A DNA stretch of 64,000 nt from Terebella lapidaria (Eukaryota; Annelida; Polychaeta; Terebellida; Terebellidae): positions 20,609,402 to 20,673,401 of the forward strand of contig OX424567.1 of the NCBI GenBank assembly GCA_949152475.1, written 5' to 3'. How positions within the stretch are numbered: position 1 is the stretch's first letter; each line of letters begins with the position of its first letter. The position numbers were made by a program, and so were the translations under genes. Positions 46,381 to 58,436 of the stretch are shown one piece after another. A model generated the notes under the pieces. The model saw only the letters and a list, made by a program, of their open reading frames with translations, did not search any database and had not been told where the DNA came from.

Positions 46381-49300
46381 CCTGACTGGCGCTAAGTACA
46401 TTGGTAATATATACAGATAGGAATATATTTCCGCTGAGATCATATATAACCTACAATGAATTATGATGAGTGATGTTATAAAATAAGTGATGTTATAAAA
46501 TAATTTTTATGAAGTTTTGATTAAAGGTAACAGTTATTTAATTTATTTCACAGAGTTACTACAAATTATATAAAGGAAGCGAAATTATCTAACTATTTCC
46601 GCATACGTGTATTTCTTGATTTTCGCAAAAAACATTCTGCAATTGTTGATCATCGATTGGAGATGATAATATTATAGAGGGAAATATAATTTCCGAGATG
46701 TTGCTATCTGAAAGGTTCCGATTCTGTGAAAAAAGTACAAATAGACTAAACATATGTATTTGTGCCACTTGACATCTTCCCTAGCACAGAAATTCGGAAA
46801 AGTTCTCATGCGCAAGAGAAGCACACGTGCTCTCCACAAATGCGTCCATAGCAGTCCACGATTTGGTAGTATCTTTAAATTATAAACTTTCGTGTGGATA
46901 TGTTTTTAGTAATTGTTATTAAACAAGTTATTTTTAATGTCAATATACATGTATGTTTAAAAGGATACCATGTAAATTGTATATTGCAGAAATGTACACT
47001 TTAGCCAGTTTTGCATTTAATCATTTTATTATTACACACGATTGCACACTTGATGGTCACAATATATGAGTATAATATATTCTCTCTCTTTTGTTTTAAA
47101 GATTTAGTCACAAAATTACTCCATCATACAACAATATTCAATTGTTCGTCTCTAATGAAGTGGCGGATGGAAATTTTTTTTTAATAAATTAATAAATAAC
47201 ATGCGATACCAATGGAGACAAAATGATAACATACTATTTGAAGCCCTACATATATGCAAGAAAATATCAAACAGAGATTTATGTAAATACATCTCACCAC
47301 CGATATGAACTTTTGTAATATTTTATAGCAATGACAATATGAGTATTTTTTCGTTTGATAAATGCTGGAATATAACTCGCTATAGTCATTCGCTATATAT
47401 ATCAGTACGTGTGAATCAACAATCCGCGAATTGTTTCACCCAATAAAATATGAACAACTGTTCTCAATAGTATTATTTCGTGGACTGTTAACCGTCCAGA
47501 ATTTAGGAGTTTATATAGATATTTTATTTCTGTATAACGAGCAATATAGATGATGAATAAGTTCTGGTGAAAAAGTCCGACAGTACATGTGATCAATAAA
47601 AGGTACTTGTATAGTGAATTATATGATACTTGATACATGTGGCCCGTGAATCCCCTGTGGCATTCCCAATGTTCCTGGCTGTCGAGTTGCCCTTGACAAG
47701 CCTTGGAATCCACCAACGCTACCAACACGTCGCTTCATCGCTTCGTTTTTCCGTGTTAACCATCTTGAAATATTGTAAGCAAGTTCATCAGCGTGGATGG
47801 GTTAACCATCCAATGAGACGATCCGTAGACCTATCTCGGGTTGTCCCTATCAGTTTCTTGTACGGTGCAGGCCGCGTTGTCTGCGTTTCATCCACCAAGC
47901 AACACTCTGTCAAATGCCCTTGTCAAGTCAAACAAAACCAGCACAACTCATGATATGTCTCATACTAACTCTGCATGTCCATAGTAGTGAAAGAGAGAGA
48001 GTTCAGTACAATAAATGTGGTGAACATTACAAGTTGCGTGAAGTTCTGTAGGTCATTTCAGCAGTTCAGAGGAAGGCCAATATATAGCTGCCATGGTTGT
48101 TAGACAGATGATCATTGTTTGAGGAATCACCTGTTCAGGGTTGTTTTAGTTTTGGGGTGGTAGTTAAACAGACGGCAAGCAACCAATCACAATAGAATTT
48201 GGATAAATGGTATGTCCATTTTGCATGCCGGAGACAATCCTTGCAAAGCAGTTTTTTTTTCCTTTGAGATTTATCCATACTTACCAAAAGTCTACATACA
48301 TTTTTAAGGTGGTTGGAACGAAACATGTTGGATCCCATCTGCTGGAACCGAATGTGGAGGTACTCGTTACAAATGATAGCAGGTAATACTAAATTAGGTG
48401 CGACAATGAGTTGTGCATAAAAAACACGTTAATTTGTCATAATTCTGTAGTCGTACGAATCCTGTTTGACACAATATATAGATCTCACAATATCCCACAT
48501 ATCCTGAACAAACCCCGAGCAAGCACATTAGTATCCAATTTATACCAAATACGGAATGCTTCGACACATATTTGCCTCACTGTTGAATTCAATGACGAGT
48601 TAATATTACCTGCTATGACCAATCTACTAAATGAATACTGTTCATACTGAAAAATCCAATCAATGACTCAGTATATCCTTAGCCACGTGCACTTAGCCTT
48701 AGCCATGATGATGAGGGAATGACGATGTTAATATTTTGTTGACCTTATACCTGACCTCTGATGACCTCAAGAGCCTGACCATGACTTTGCATCAGCACGA
48801 CCCTGCATTCATATGATGAAGATGACGGTTGGAAATAATGTCCAGATATCCACGACTTTGGAATGGCCTGAGGTGATCTTGAGTGATCAACTTGAATTCA
48901 ACTGACTTTGATGAGAGAAGAGTATCTTAGTGCTAGTCTATACTCGGAGGAAATACCAAATTGGAAATTGCGGGAAATACACTGGAATTCTGTATTTTCA
49001 TTAGCTCATTGGGTGGATATTTGTATATCATGAGCATAAAATTATGGTGCAATTTTGGTGACATTGAACGTGACCTCTCGTGACCTCAGGATTCTGGAGG
49101 TAATTCACGAAGTCATGTGTGTTACGTTATTTAGTAACCTTGAACATGACTTCAGGTGACCTTGAGTGCTGAATATTGTGTATTGATGTGTACAAATATT
49201 GTGTAATCTGGATCTTTTTTAGTGGTATTTCCTGCCAACTATTGTGATTGGTAATGGTTCGCATGGAGATTGGAGATGTGCGCATGTGCATAAAAAGCGG

Positions 49301-51250
49301 CAGTTATGATGGCCTCGCACAAGGAATGAAATGTATTTGTATTTGGTTCTGGTTATCTGGAATGAAATGTTTTTCTTGATAGTTTTGGTTTATGAAATAA
49401 ATTGCAGTTGAAAATTGTTGTTGTCGATTATTTTTAATAAGGACGAAACAATTTATATGGAACAATGTTCAATGCTTCTGTCAATTCACTGAGTATAAAT
49501 ATTATGTTCCACCATAAGCAAATATAGTAATCAAAATTGTGATTCTAAAGTTGATATTATAATCTCACAACTAAGCATTATAGGTAAGTCATTGAGATTC
49601 CTGTATAGGCCTATTGCAAAAATGTATAGAGATGACATAGGTAGAACTTCATCAAGACTATGGTAAAGACTCGGAGCGGGTAGCTATGTCCATGGCATGT
49701 CTCGGGTTACGTCCACAAACGTCATAACTCAAAGAGACGTATCACAAAACAGACGGCAATTCAATCAAACTATTAGACTTTTTTGTCGCTTCAGCCATTT
49801 GCTCCATGCGAGGGGAAGTAACATGTCAGAAGTAGTGTTTTGGCGCGCTGTGGTGGCGTCTCTATGACACGCATCTTATTCATAAATTACCGACGTCGTC
49901 AATTCCTTAGTGGCATTGCTGTACCCTAGCGCGTTGGTTTAGGCAGATACACCGGCTGGGAGCCAAAAGTTGTATTCAGCCGTAATTGCTTCTCATTTAA
50001 GGAGAATGCCAAGCGTCGGGGTAGAATACCATCGGAAAACAAGAGATAAATCGTGAGCGAGTCACCGAGCTTCGGCTGTCACCTTGCGGTGTGTAGGTGG
50101 TGTGTAGGTGAAAGGACCACCCAAGCGCTACTCAACAGTGAACGTTCCCACCCAAGCCGTACAATACGCGGGTTTAATTGAAAACACGGCAACGTTTGTG
50201 CGGCGCAAATCGCTGGTTTTACAACTCGGTAAACGATGCTGCTCCTTGGTGGCCCTCTTCGTTCTAGGGGCTCATCTGTCACGGGCCCAGGGTAACATCT
50301 TCATGCCGAGAAGAACCTCGATATCGTACATGTGTCTAGCTAGATAGAGACGGTCTCTGAGTTGTGCCGACACTGATGAAGTTCTGGGCGCAATGTTGTC
50401 ACACGTGGAGTAACGAGGAATAAGAAAGGCCACACAAAACCAAGGCACATTGGGGTGGTGCAATAGATATTGAACAGTGCAATCAAAACACGTGTGAGAT
50501 ATGCGATGAATTCAAATACAGTTGCATTCAATTATATCATTTTGTACATGTATACATAGCAAAAGCTCGGGTTTAAAGTGGAATAATCGGTTTCTGAAAT
50601 TCGTTATAAATCATTTGACTAGCATAATATATTAGATGATATAGCACCGTTACAACCTCCAAAATACTTCCGTATGACCCTGCAGTGGAGTTTAACATCT
50701 TGATTACATCTGCGCTAACATAAACTGACATGAATTTCCCTATGTTGTTCGTTATTTGCAACAAAAAAGAATCAAACTGAATATTTAGGGTTACATCACT
50801 GTAATATACCATATATAAACGAGCTTCAATTCGGGCTGTGTATTTGTTTTAAACTGTGTATTTGTTTTAAACTATTTCCGTTACGTTTGTATCACTGCAT
50901 TTGAACCGTTCCGTATGGAACTATTTTAGAAATCCGATTTCAATGTCAAAATTAGTCAAATTTGTGTGCGCATTGGAACTTTTGCACTGTACATCTGCTT
51001 TGAGGACCTCTATTGATCACATTGCACAGGAAAACCAAAAACCGAGGTTGCTACTTTAAACTTATGGGTAATACAGAAAACTAGAAGAAGTAGAATATTT
51101 ATTGGTAATCGTTGAAAAAGACGTACGTATCAACGTCTTCTCATCATAACCGTGTTATTTGGTTGTTTGGTAACTTGTGGAATGATGACTGACAAAGAGA
51201 GTGGATGCATTGCGGCACCGTACATTATGCTATAGATATCACATGTAAAA
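46381..51250. other. Engrailed far-upstream region; no gene recognised
   Basis: Mostly AT-rich. A CpG-richer patch at about 49.66-50.30 kb includes a CGTAATTGC core (49981). A short reverse-transcriptase remnant lies near 47.9 kb. A region at 48.7-49.2 kb repeats TGACCTTGA-like phrases, a feature of decayed interspersed repeats elsewhere in the window. Confidence 0.4.
47870..47940 (-). pseudogene. Tiny LINE reverse-transcriptase remnant
   Basis: The minus strand reads VLFDLTRAFDRVLLGG and then a stop. This resembles reverse-transcriptase motif A of LINEs (F-D-x-x-x-A-F-D-x-V). The surrounding sequence is not readable as a protein. Short, so chance cannot be excluded. Confidence 0.3.
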
Positions 51251-51818
51251 CGTAATCAGAGACTCGCGGAGGACAGCGTTCGCGGAAGAAGAGGGTCTTC
51301 ACCAAGCCGACAGACAAATGCAGCCAGCCCCCTGGAAGAAACAAGCTTACATTTCAGGTAGCCAGGGAGGCCGGAGAACGCACCCATTATCATCATCATC
51401 TGATGATGGGTCATCCTCAGATGGAGGGACTGACAGCAGCCAGGGTCACCCAGGATGCGGGAGGCGACCACCAAGGCGGGAACAAGCTGCACAGATGAAG
51501 CCTCAGGCTGGAACGGAGACAGGAGAACACTCGTCGTCCGAGGACAGCTCTGCCTGGAACCAGAACGGCAAAAGGAACTGAAAGTTGCTGAAACCTGACA
51601 AGTTCAATGGGACGTCGATAGAGTGGTCAGTGTACCGGGCCAACTTTGACGTCATCGTAGAGGTCAACGTTGGAGCAAGTGGGAACAAGGCGTCTGCCTA
51701 GCAGGGAGCCTGACAGGAGAGACGCGACAGATGTACACGAGCCTGATTCCTGCTGACCGGAGGGACATCAGCGTTCTAGCAAGAAGCTGACCTTACGATT
51801 CGAACCTGACTGTCAGGA

Positions 51819-52067
51819 GTTTTATCACATGCTATGAATTTATCTCAAACTACAAACAGTAGGAACACACAGTGATTTCCGACAGTGTGATAACCTTTGC
51901 CGGAAACATCATGTTTGCACTATTTTTTCTTCACATTTTTGCTTCACATTTCACATATTCACATGCAATTTTATTGATGTGAAACAATAATGAAAGCACG
52001 AGTGTTCTATGACGTGTTGGGTTTTCAAATATTTTAGAATCATAAATTCATAGCATGTGATAAAAAC
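51819..52067. mobile_element. 249-bp MITE with ~25-bp terminal inverted repeats
   Basis: The left end TTTTATCACATGCTATGAAT (from 51820) is inverted at 52042-52067 with one extra A. The inside is AT-rich and non-coding. It interrupts the gag remnant. Confidence 0.6.
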
Positions 52068-52077
52068 AAAACCTGTT

Positions 52078-52217
52078 TCGTGTGTTTTCCAGCAAGCGGG
52101 AAAGAACTTGCGGAACTGGAGGAAGAACATCAGAAAGCACTCGACCTTCGGTCTCGTGCTCTCTTGTATTCTTCCGCCAGTTCAAACTCGATCTTTCCCG
52201 CGTGCTGGAAAACACAC
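52078..52217. mobile_element. 140-bp foldback element, nearly one long hairpin
   Basis: The sequence starting CGTGTGTTTTCCAGCAAGCG near 52079 is inverted at about 52190-52215 with a single mismatch over 26 bp. The arms continue inward with lower similarity (GCGGAACTGGAGGAAGA against TCTTCCGCCAGTTC), so almost the whole element can fold on itself. Confidence 0.55.
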
Positions 52218-52859
52218 TCACCTAGTTTTGTCATTGTACAAGGCGACTTCGGGACAGATGACCCGCAGGAAGGCTGAGATACCCCAGCAGTACAGATATG
52301 AACTACAACCACTGGCAAGCCGCGCTTACCCGGATTTGAACTCCGCAGTGAGGCCATCGCCTTGGACTACTTCTAAAAAGATGATCCAGATGGGGACATG
52401 AAGGTGATGGCGCTCTTGAAGAAGATGAAGATCATAGAGGAAGCCATAGCGTTCATAACCTAGCACGAATGTGTCAAACTCAAGCTTGGAAAGCCGGTGA
52501 TGTCCATAAAGTCGGAAGACTCCGAGCCAGCAGTGGGACAGATTGTGCAGCTTCTGAAGAACCAGCAGGAGAGTGGCGCGACAACCAGCATGCAACAGAG
52601 CAACCAACCGAGAGCAGCGAGTCTTTCCAGGCTTCCCTACTTCAAGGGGAATAAATTTTATTTGTCATAAAATTTGAATTGGTATTGCTTGAAGGACCCA
52701 TGGAAGGACCCCATAAAGACAATTTTTGGGGGAAAATTTGATAGCTTCATTCATAATACTAAGACTTTGGGAAGGCTTCAAACTTCGACCCATTTTCAAA
52801 ATTCAAAGATTTTTTTTGCTCAAAATAACCCAAACATCTAGATTTTGGAGCAAATTCCG

Positions 52860-54080
52860 TATTTAATGCCAATGGTTAGCCATGATTAGCCATGACGGAA
52901 TTGACGATATTAGGTAAAAAATGACACTGTGACCTAATTTTGATCAAAGTTAAACTTGAGATCCATCAGCCTAGGTGTGGATTATTGCAAGAAATTAGAG
53001 TACCGCTGTATTCAGATTTCAGTGCATCATGAAAATACTTGAAGTGGCTCTGTAGATAAAACGTATTTGATTTGGAAGTGTCACCCAAACTTTTTGTGTC
53101 AGTCTTGGCATGTAGAATAACAAAATTTAAGGTACTGCCGTGAAAGAGCAATGGACACTAAAACCCTCCTAGAGCCTATACTTTGGCGGCTCTCGAATCA
53201 CACCGAACAGGAGTTACGAAAATGTATAAGATCTAGAGAATTTTTCGGGTAGACAAAATAAAAACCACACACAGCCACAATACAACACCAAACGCCACAT
53301 TATTTATTAATGTGAGTTATGACTCAATTTGGATGCCAACGACGAGGTGAGAATATGTCGTCTTTAATATTTGTTGTAGTGTGAAAAGGAACTCATTGTC
53401 GGACTCCAGGCCATTAAGATGATGATAATAATATGACGGAATTGACGTAATTAGGTAAAAAATGACACTGTGACCTAATTTTGATCAAAGTTAAACTTTG
53501 GCCTATTTCACCAAAAGTGACGTTAGCAGCATGATACACTGATATCTGAAAGAATAGCTGGAATCGGATAATCCTTCAATGCATCATGGTCCAATTAGTA
53601 TCCTAATAGGGAAGTGAATATGTGTCTATTATTCTCAATATTGGTAGAGCAAAAAGGGGCTGATTTTCCGACTCCAGGCCATGAAGATAATGAGGACATG
53701 ACGAAATGGATATAATTAAGTCAAAAATTAAACTCTGACCTAGTTTTGGATCAAGTTAAACTTTGGCCTATTGTGTGTGTCTCCAAAAGTGACGTCAGCA
53801 GCACGAGACTGAAATCTGAAAGAATATATAGAATCAGACAATCTTTCAGTTTTTTATAAACAATATTTATTAGGATCGATCAAGAGGCCTGGCCTGTACA
53901 AAGATCTTTCTGGACAAAAGATGTCACAATCTGTTGTTGAGTTATGGCCCAATTAGAATGATATTGATAACGCGGAAGTGAAAGTGTATGTATCTTTCTG
54001 AGTATTGGAGAGCATAAAGAAGTTATTTATCAGACTCCAGGCCATGGATATAATAATGGCAAGACAAAATTGACATAATT
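52860..54080. repeat. Diverged tandem repeat, period ~270 bp
   Basis: The phrases GACTCCAGGCCAT (53402, 53670 and 54033) and TGACCTAATTTTGATCAAAG (near 52931 and 53470, with a diverged copy near 53727) recur in the same order. Spacing is about 268 bp between the first units and about 363 bp later. No coding capacity. The array resumes at 54766, after a GC-rich insertion. Confidence 0.55.
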
Positions 54081-54083
54081 AGG

Positions 54084-54765
54084 CGATTTTGCCCAAAGAT
54101 CGCGGCAGGTGGTTCTTTGTTAAACACTCTTGTTTTACGGCCTTTGTTTTGGACGCTTCTGTTCGGAGCACGCGCTGCCTAGCAATGCTCTCCGACTCTC
54201 TCGCCCAGTTAGCTATAACAATGGTCTTACGTCATCTCCTTCGTTTCTCGTGCTCTGGGGTATAAATACTATGGAGGCGTGTTGTTCTGTGAAGTTGTCT
54301 CAGAGCAAGGCGAGAGAGACGACGGAGAGCTCGGCCATGAGCTCTACGTCCTCGCTCCGTGGCTAAGGCTCTCGCGGGCCCCTGGGGACAATTTTAATAG
54401 AGGGCCCGGGTGGGGAAGACCTTGATGACTCAGGGGTGTACGCCCTCTGGATCACCGGTCTCCCACCCGGGATGGTGCAACACAGGCTCTGGCGGACTGT
54501 CGGGCTCTCCGGGGTTCCATCCCCCGTGGCGGACCGCGGCGAGCCAGCCTTACAGTTAACACCACGGTGATGATCCTGTATCTGAGTGGTGTCCGCATGT
54601 CTGGGCTCGCTGGGCGGGCTGCTACCTGGTTAACGTTCTGATGATAGAGTAGGCCCTGCGCCCGCAGTGACCCTCGGTGAGCGGACTATCCGCGAGGATC
54701 TGAGGACCTGTGATGAGAGGACTATCCTCGAGGATCCCGGATAGCGGACGACGTTAAAACTTTAC
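54084..54765. mobile_element. 682-bp GC-rich insertion flanked by ATTAGG
   Basis: It interrupts the AT-rich tandem repeat and is flanked by ATTAGG at 54078-54083 and 54766-54771, which fits a 6-bp target duplication. It contains a TATA-box-like TATAAATA (54261), a strong hairpin (CCCGGGTGGGG...TCCCACCCGGG, 54406-54480) and a second repeat pair (GGACTATCCGCGAGGATC and GGACTATCCTCGAGGATC, near 54682 and 54717). No long reading frame. A solo LTR-like or SINE-like element is possible, but its ends are not TG...CA. Confidence 0.45.
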
Positions 54766-54771
54766 ATTAGG

Positions 54772-55420
54772 TCAAACATTACAATATGACCTAATTTAGA
54801 ATCAATACTGAACTTTATCCTACTTGCTTAGAAACATGAGAAACAGAAATTTGAAGAAACATTTCAATGAGTTAAATGGCCTAATGCTAATGAGTGTGTG
54901 GTTCTATATTGATTCACACTTAGTCTTAGCAGCAGAAATGAGTTCGAAATCCGTTAAAAACATTTTGACCTACTTTTGGACCGCATATTGACGTCACCAA
55001 AAGTTGTTCTATGAGAGTCTTCAATGCTTATTTTCCTGTTTAATTTCAAGCCTCGTCTTAAAGGAGACACAACGTCAGATTTAAATTACTAAATAAATAC
55101 TCCGAATAAATTCAGATAGGCCTTCAGATCAAAAGAGCATATAGTGCCTTTTTTTCAATGCGAACTCAACACTACATCACAAATCCAAATGAGCAGAGCC
55201 TTTTATAGCTGGAGTTCAGATCACATGACTGTAATGATTCCGAACACATCTCCCTTCTTAATCAATAAAGGTACTATAATCATTGGTTATAGCACTAAAA
55301 AATCTACATGACCAAAGTAACACAACATGCAATTGCATCAAAACATTGACATACAAAATCACGAAACATCAATCAGGTCAACATCATCAAACATGCAAAT
55401 ATCCAGAAAAGTGTTCATTT
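54772..55420. other. Non-coding; continuation of the diverged tandem repeat
   Basis: Contains further weak copies of the ACCTAATTT/TAGGTCAAA theme (54770-54800). No gene recognised. Confidence 0.4.
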
Positions 55421-55422
55421 CT

Positions 55423-57322
55423 TCAATACAAAGTCTTTGAAGGTAGCCGTGTACTTCTGTTAGAACTTCGCGGCTCCTCTGGCTCTTCAGTAGTTGCTGG
55501 TTCCTGTGTTGGCTCGGCTACGGGTGTCGTTCGTGGTGGACTGTTCGGTGGATCTGGTAGTGGATCGGGTTGTTCCAGTTGAAATCTTGGTGGTGGAGTT
55601 TCACTCTTGTCTTTGGATCCTGGTTCAAGGAGATGCTTCCTGCTCCCTCTGTATGTTGTGTCCCATGATCCACCAGATACGACCTTGGTGTACCATACCT
55701 GGTTTCCACTTGTCTTGTAAGCGGACATGCACTTTATCTCCAATATTCAATTGGGTCAGTGGTCTGGCATTCCTGTCAAAGTATTCTTTTTGTTTTTCAC
55801 GGACCTCCACCAGATGTTTCTTGACATTTTTCACAACTTTTGGCTTCAATAGAGATTAAGTCCATACCAACTGTTGACCATGGCGAATCAGGCACAGGTA
55901 CCGGTATGTTGATCAGTGGTTCCTTCTGATTTTGCCTGCTGTTTTCTCTGCACACCATGCAGCGTAGCACAACATTCTCGACATCCTTGCACATGTACGG
56001 CCAGAACAACATACTCGAGCTCGACGTTTACATCTATCGATCCCGAGATGAGAAGAATGTTTTTTTCTCAGCATATCCTGTTGCAATGCTCTTGGCACAA
56101 TCAACTTGTTGTTTTTGAACAACAGCTCATCACATACTGTATTTTCCATCCCTGTAGTGCCAATATGGTTTCAGTTCAGGTGGCACATACCACTTCATGT
56201 CAGGCCATCTATTGGTCGTGTAACTTTTCAGCTGCTGTAGAGTTGCATCATGTTTCTGTGCGAAACTCACGTAGTCTCACATCAGAAATTGGCAACATCT
56301 CCACTACGTTGACTTGAAACTCATTGGCTGACTCGCGGTCTGATGACGTATTATCCAGATATGCCCTTGATAAAGTGTTGGTTATGTGTAGGTCTTTTCC
56401 AGGTTTGTATTACACTCAGAGATTGTACAGTTGCAGTCTCATCAGCATTTTCAGGCGCAGATTTAATTCCAAACGGAATTCTCTGGAATCTGTACCTGTA
56501 ATACAGAGTGTTGAAAGTACAGAGATTTGAGCTCTCGACATCCGGACGTATCTGCCAGAAACCTGATGTGGCGTCAAGTACAGAGAACACCCCCCCCCCT
56601 GGCATGCGAGCGACAACTTCTTCAACAGTTTTCATGGGAAAGTGGTGGTGTTTGATTGCCTTTTTTAGGTCACGAGGATCAATACACACACGCACTTTGT
56701 TGTTAGGCTTCCGCACTACCACCATGCTGTTTACCCAGTCAGTTGGTTCATTTACACGCTGCATCGCATCTGACTGTTCCATATGCTCAAGTTATGCTTT
56801 CAGTTTTTCTCTTGGTGCAACTGGCACTCTCCTTGGTGGTAAACTACTGGTGTAACACTCGGATCTCGATGTGATGGACCGTGTTTTCAATACACCCGAG
56901 TCCTGAAAACACATCACTGTACTCTTTCAGTACATTGTACTTCTCAGCGATGTTCACGCACTTGATCAGCTTCAGTGCGACTGATGTGTTCAGACCCAGC
57001 ACTGATGGTGCGTCTCCATCGACAATGTAGAACTCAATGTTTTATTGTTTTCCTTGATACCTGCAACTCAACATCACTTTTCCGCTGGTTGTGATTCTGT
57101 TACCGTCAAACGTCACCAGACTAACAGCAGATGGATTGAGTGAAGTCGCGTGGATTCTTGGTATTGCATTATATTGCACTCTGCTCCAGTATCAATCTTG
57201 AACTTGATATGAGTTCCATTGATGAACTGAGGTACAACCCACGCTCTGGTTGTACACCCTGGCATTGTCACTGTACCAACAGAGGAATCCTTTTCACTAG
57301 CATTGTCACTTTCTTTTTGCAT
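55423..57322 (-). pseudogene. Decayed Gypsy-like pol: protease, partial reverse transcriptase, partial integrase
   Basis: Minus-strand order is aspartic protease (57322-57113, FKIDTGAECNIM), reverse transcriptase (56782-56351, KVRVCIDPRDLKKAI and VFSVLDATSGFWQI, stopping at PFGIKSAPE), then the H2C2 integrase finger (56149-55913, HLGIDRCKRRA; CMVCRENSR in the 56012 frame), the start of the integrase core (SPWSTVGMDL) and a C-terminal region (55849-55625, KEYFDRNARPLTQLNIGDKV). Protease-RT-integrase order marks Ty3/Gypsy. The reverse-transcriptase active-site YxDD region, the whole RNase H and most of the integrase catalytic core are missing, and several frame changes are present. No LTRs were identified. 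Confidence 0.8.
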
Positions 57323-57329
57323 TTAAAAC

Positions 57330-58200
57330 AGGTTAACAACATCTTCAGGGCAGTGACGTATTGTTCAATAAGTTTCAGTGGTTGATTGACTACGAGTATT
57401 GAACACCTGTCTTTCCCAAGTCATATTCTTTCTGGGCTCACAATACTGTTCAAACTTCTCGAATATTTTGTCAACTTTTTTATCGTCACCTGCATTGTCC
57501 CTTGTAAACGTGTTGTAGATAACGATCGCCTCGTCCCGGCCACGTGGAGAAAATGTTGATGACTTGAGAGCGTCATTTTGATGCCAAATCGGTCGTCATC
57601 ATATACAGCTTAAATCTCTGCTTCCACTTTCTCCAGTTTTCAGCGAGGTTTGCGTTCTAGTTGTTGAATATTTGGCGGTCGTAATATGACTCTTCCATCT
57701 TCTCGTCTTTCTGTATTTCTTTCTGACACATATAATAAGTACGAACACACAAGCTGAATCACGAGCTGAACATAGACATGCAATATGCTATACATGACAA
57801 TTGAGGCAAGACATTCTCGAATTGTCCCAAAATTACCCCAATATTGATTCAATTTTGATACGAATATCAAGTTCACGCAAACAAGTACATGTACATATAT
57901 ATTAATCATATTGCGTCCTTGTTTAAATATGTACACAGCCATATTTGAATACACGATCTTTTGCTATAAATCTGATTGTCTGAACTCGAACATCAAGTTT
58001 CATCTTCTGAAGTACTACATATATCTGGCAGTATCAAAATTTTTTATTGCATTATCACATTCACCTTTTCATCATTTATCTATTACACATAACATCACGT
58101 GCCCTCGAAATTGATAATGAACCTCGAGTAGTTCTGAAAAATGCGGCCATAGATAATCCATAGATAGCCTTTCGATAAGCAAACAGGTTATATTATGAAT
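57330..58200. other. Remainder of the Gypsy remnant upstream, then non-coding DNA
   Basis: 57400-57650 may be decayed gag/spacer of the Gypsy element on the minus strand (W-rich fragments such as KWKQRFK are visible), but it is not readable as a continuous protein. Beyond about 57660 nothing is recognised. Confidence 0.3.
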
Positions 58201-58436
58201 ACCAGTAGTATATATAAAAAAAAACATTCGCTATCTTCATGGTGGGGGCTCAACTACGTTGTGGGCTCAAGTAGTGTATTTTTTTCACTGAGTGCGTCAC
58301 GTTATCTCACCACTTCTGGAGTAGCTAAGACCTGTTTCTTGCTTAAAGAATCCACACTTTGCCGATAATACATCACAAATGACCGAGAGCAGAGTAATTT
58401 TAATCAGACATCATATGCAGAAAAATTTCAGCTAAA

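Larger units (their letters stand above)
51318..52650 (+). pseudogene. Decayed LTR-retrotransposon gag, cut by two foldback elements
   Basis: The reading starts at 51318 with a Ser/Asp/Gly-rich N-terminus and continues, across stops and frame changes, through LLKPDKFNGTSIEWSVYRANF, then CLAGSLTGETRQMY and RRDISVLARS (51590-51790). This follows the usual gag pattern (P-x-F-x-G ... W ... F, later L-x-G-x-A/T). After two inserted elements it resumes near 52365 as KKDDPDGDMKVMALLKKMKI, followed by another stop. No protease or pol follows on this strand. The identity of the last part is uncertain. Confidence 0.4.

Noticed and set aside
47630..47953. 107-codon plus-strand frame
   Set aside because: No domain; the opposite strand holds a short reverse-transcriptase-like remnant, so it is likely decayed LINE sequence.
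54130..54366. 78-codon frame in the GC-rich insertion
   Set aside because: It overlaps the TATA-like box and has no recognisable feature; more likely non-coding element sequence.
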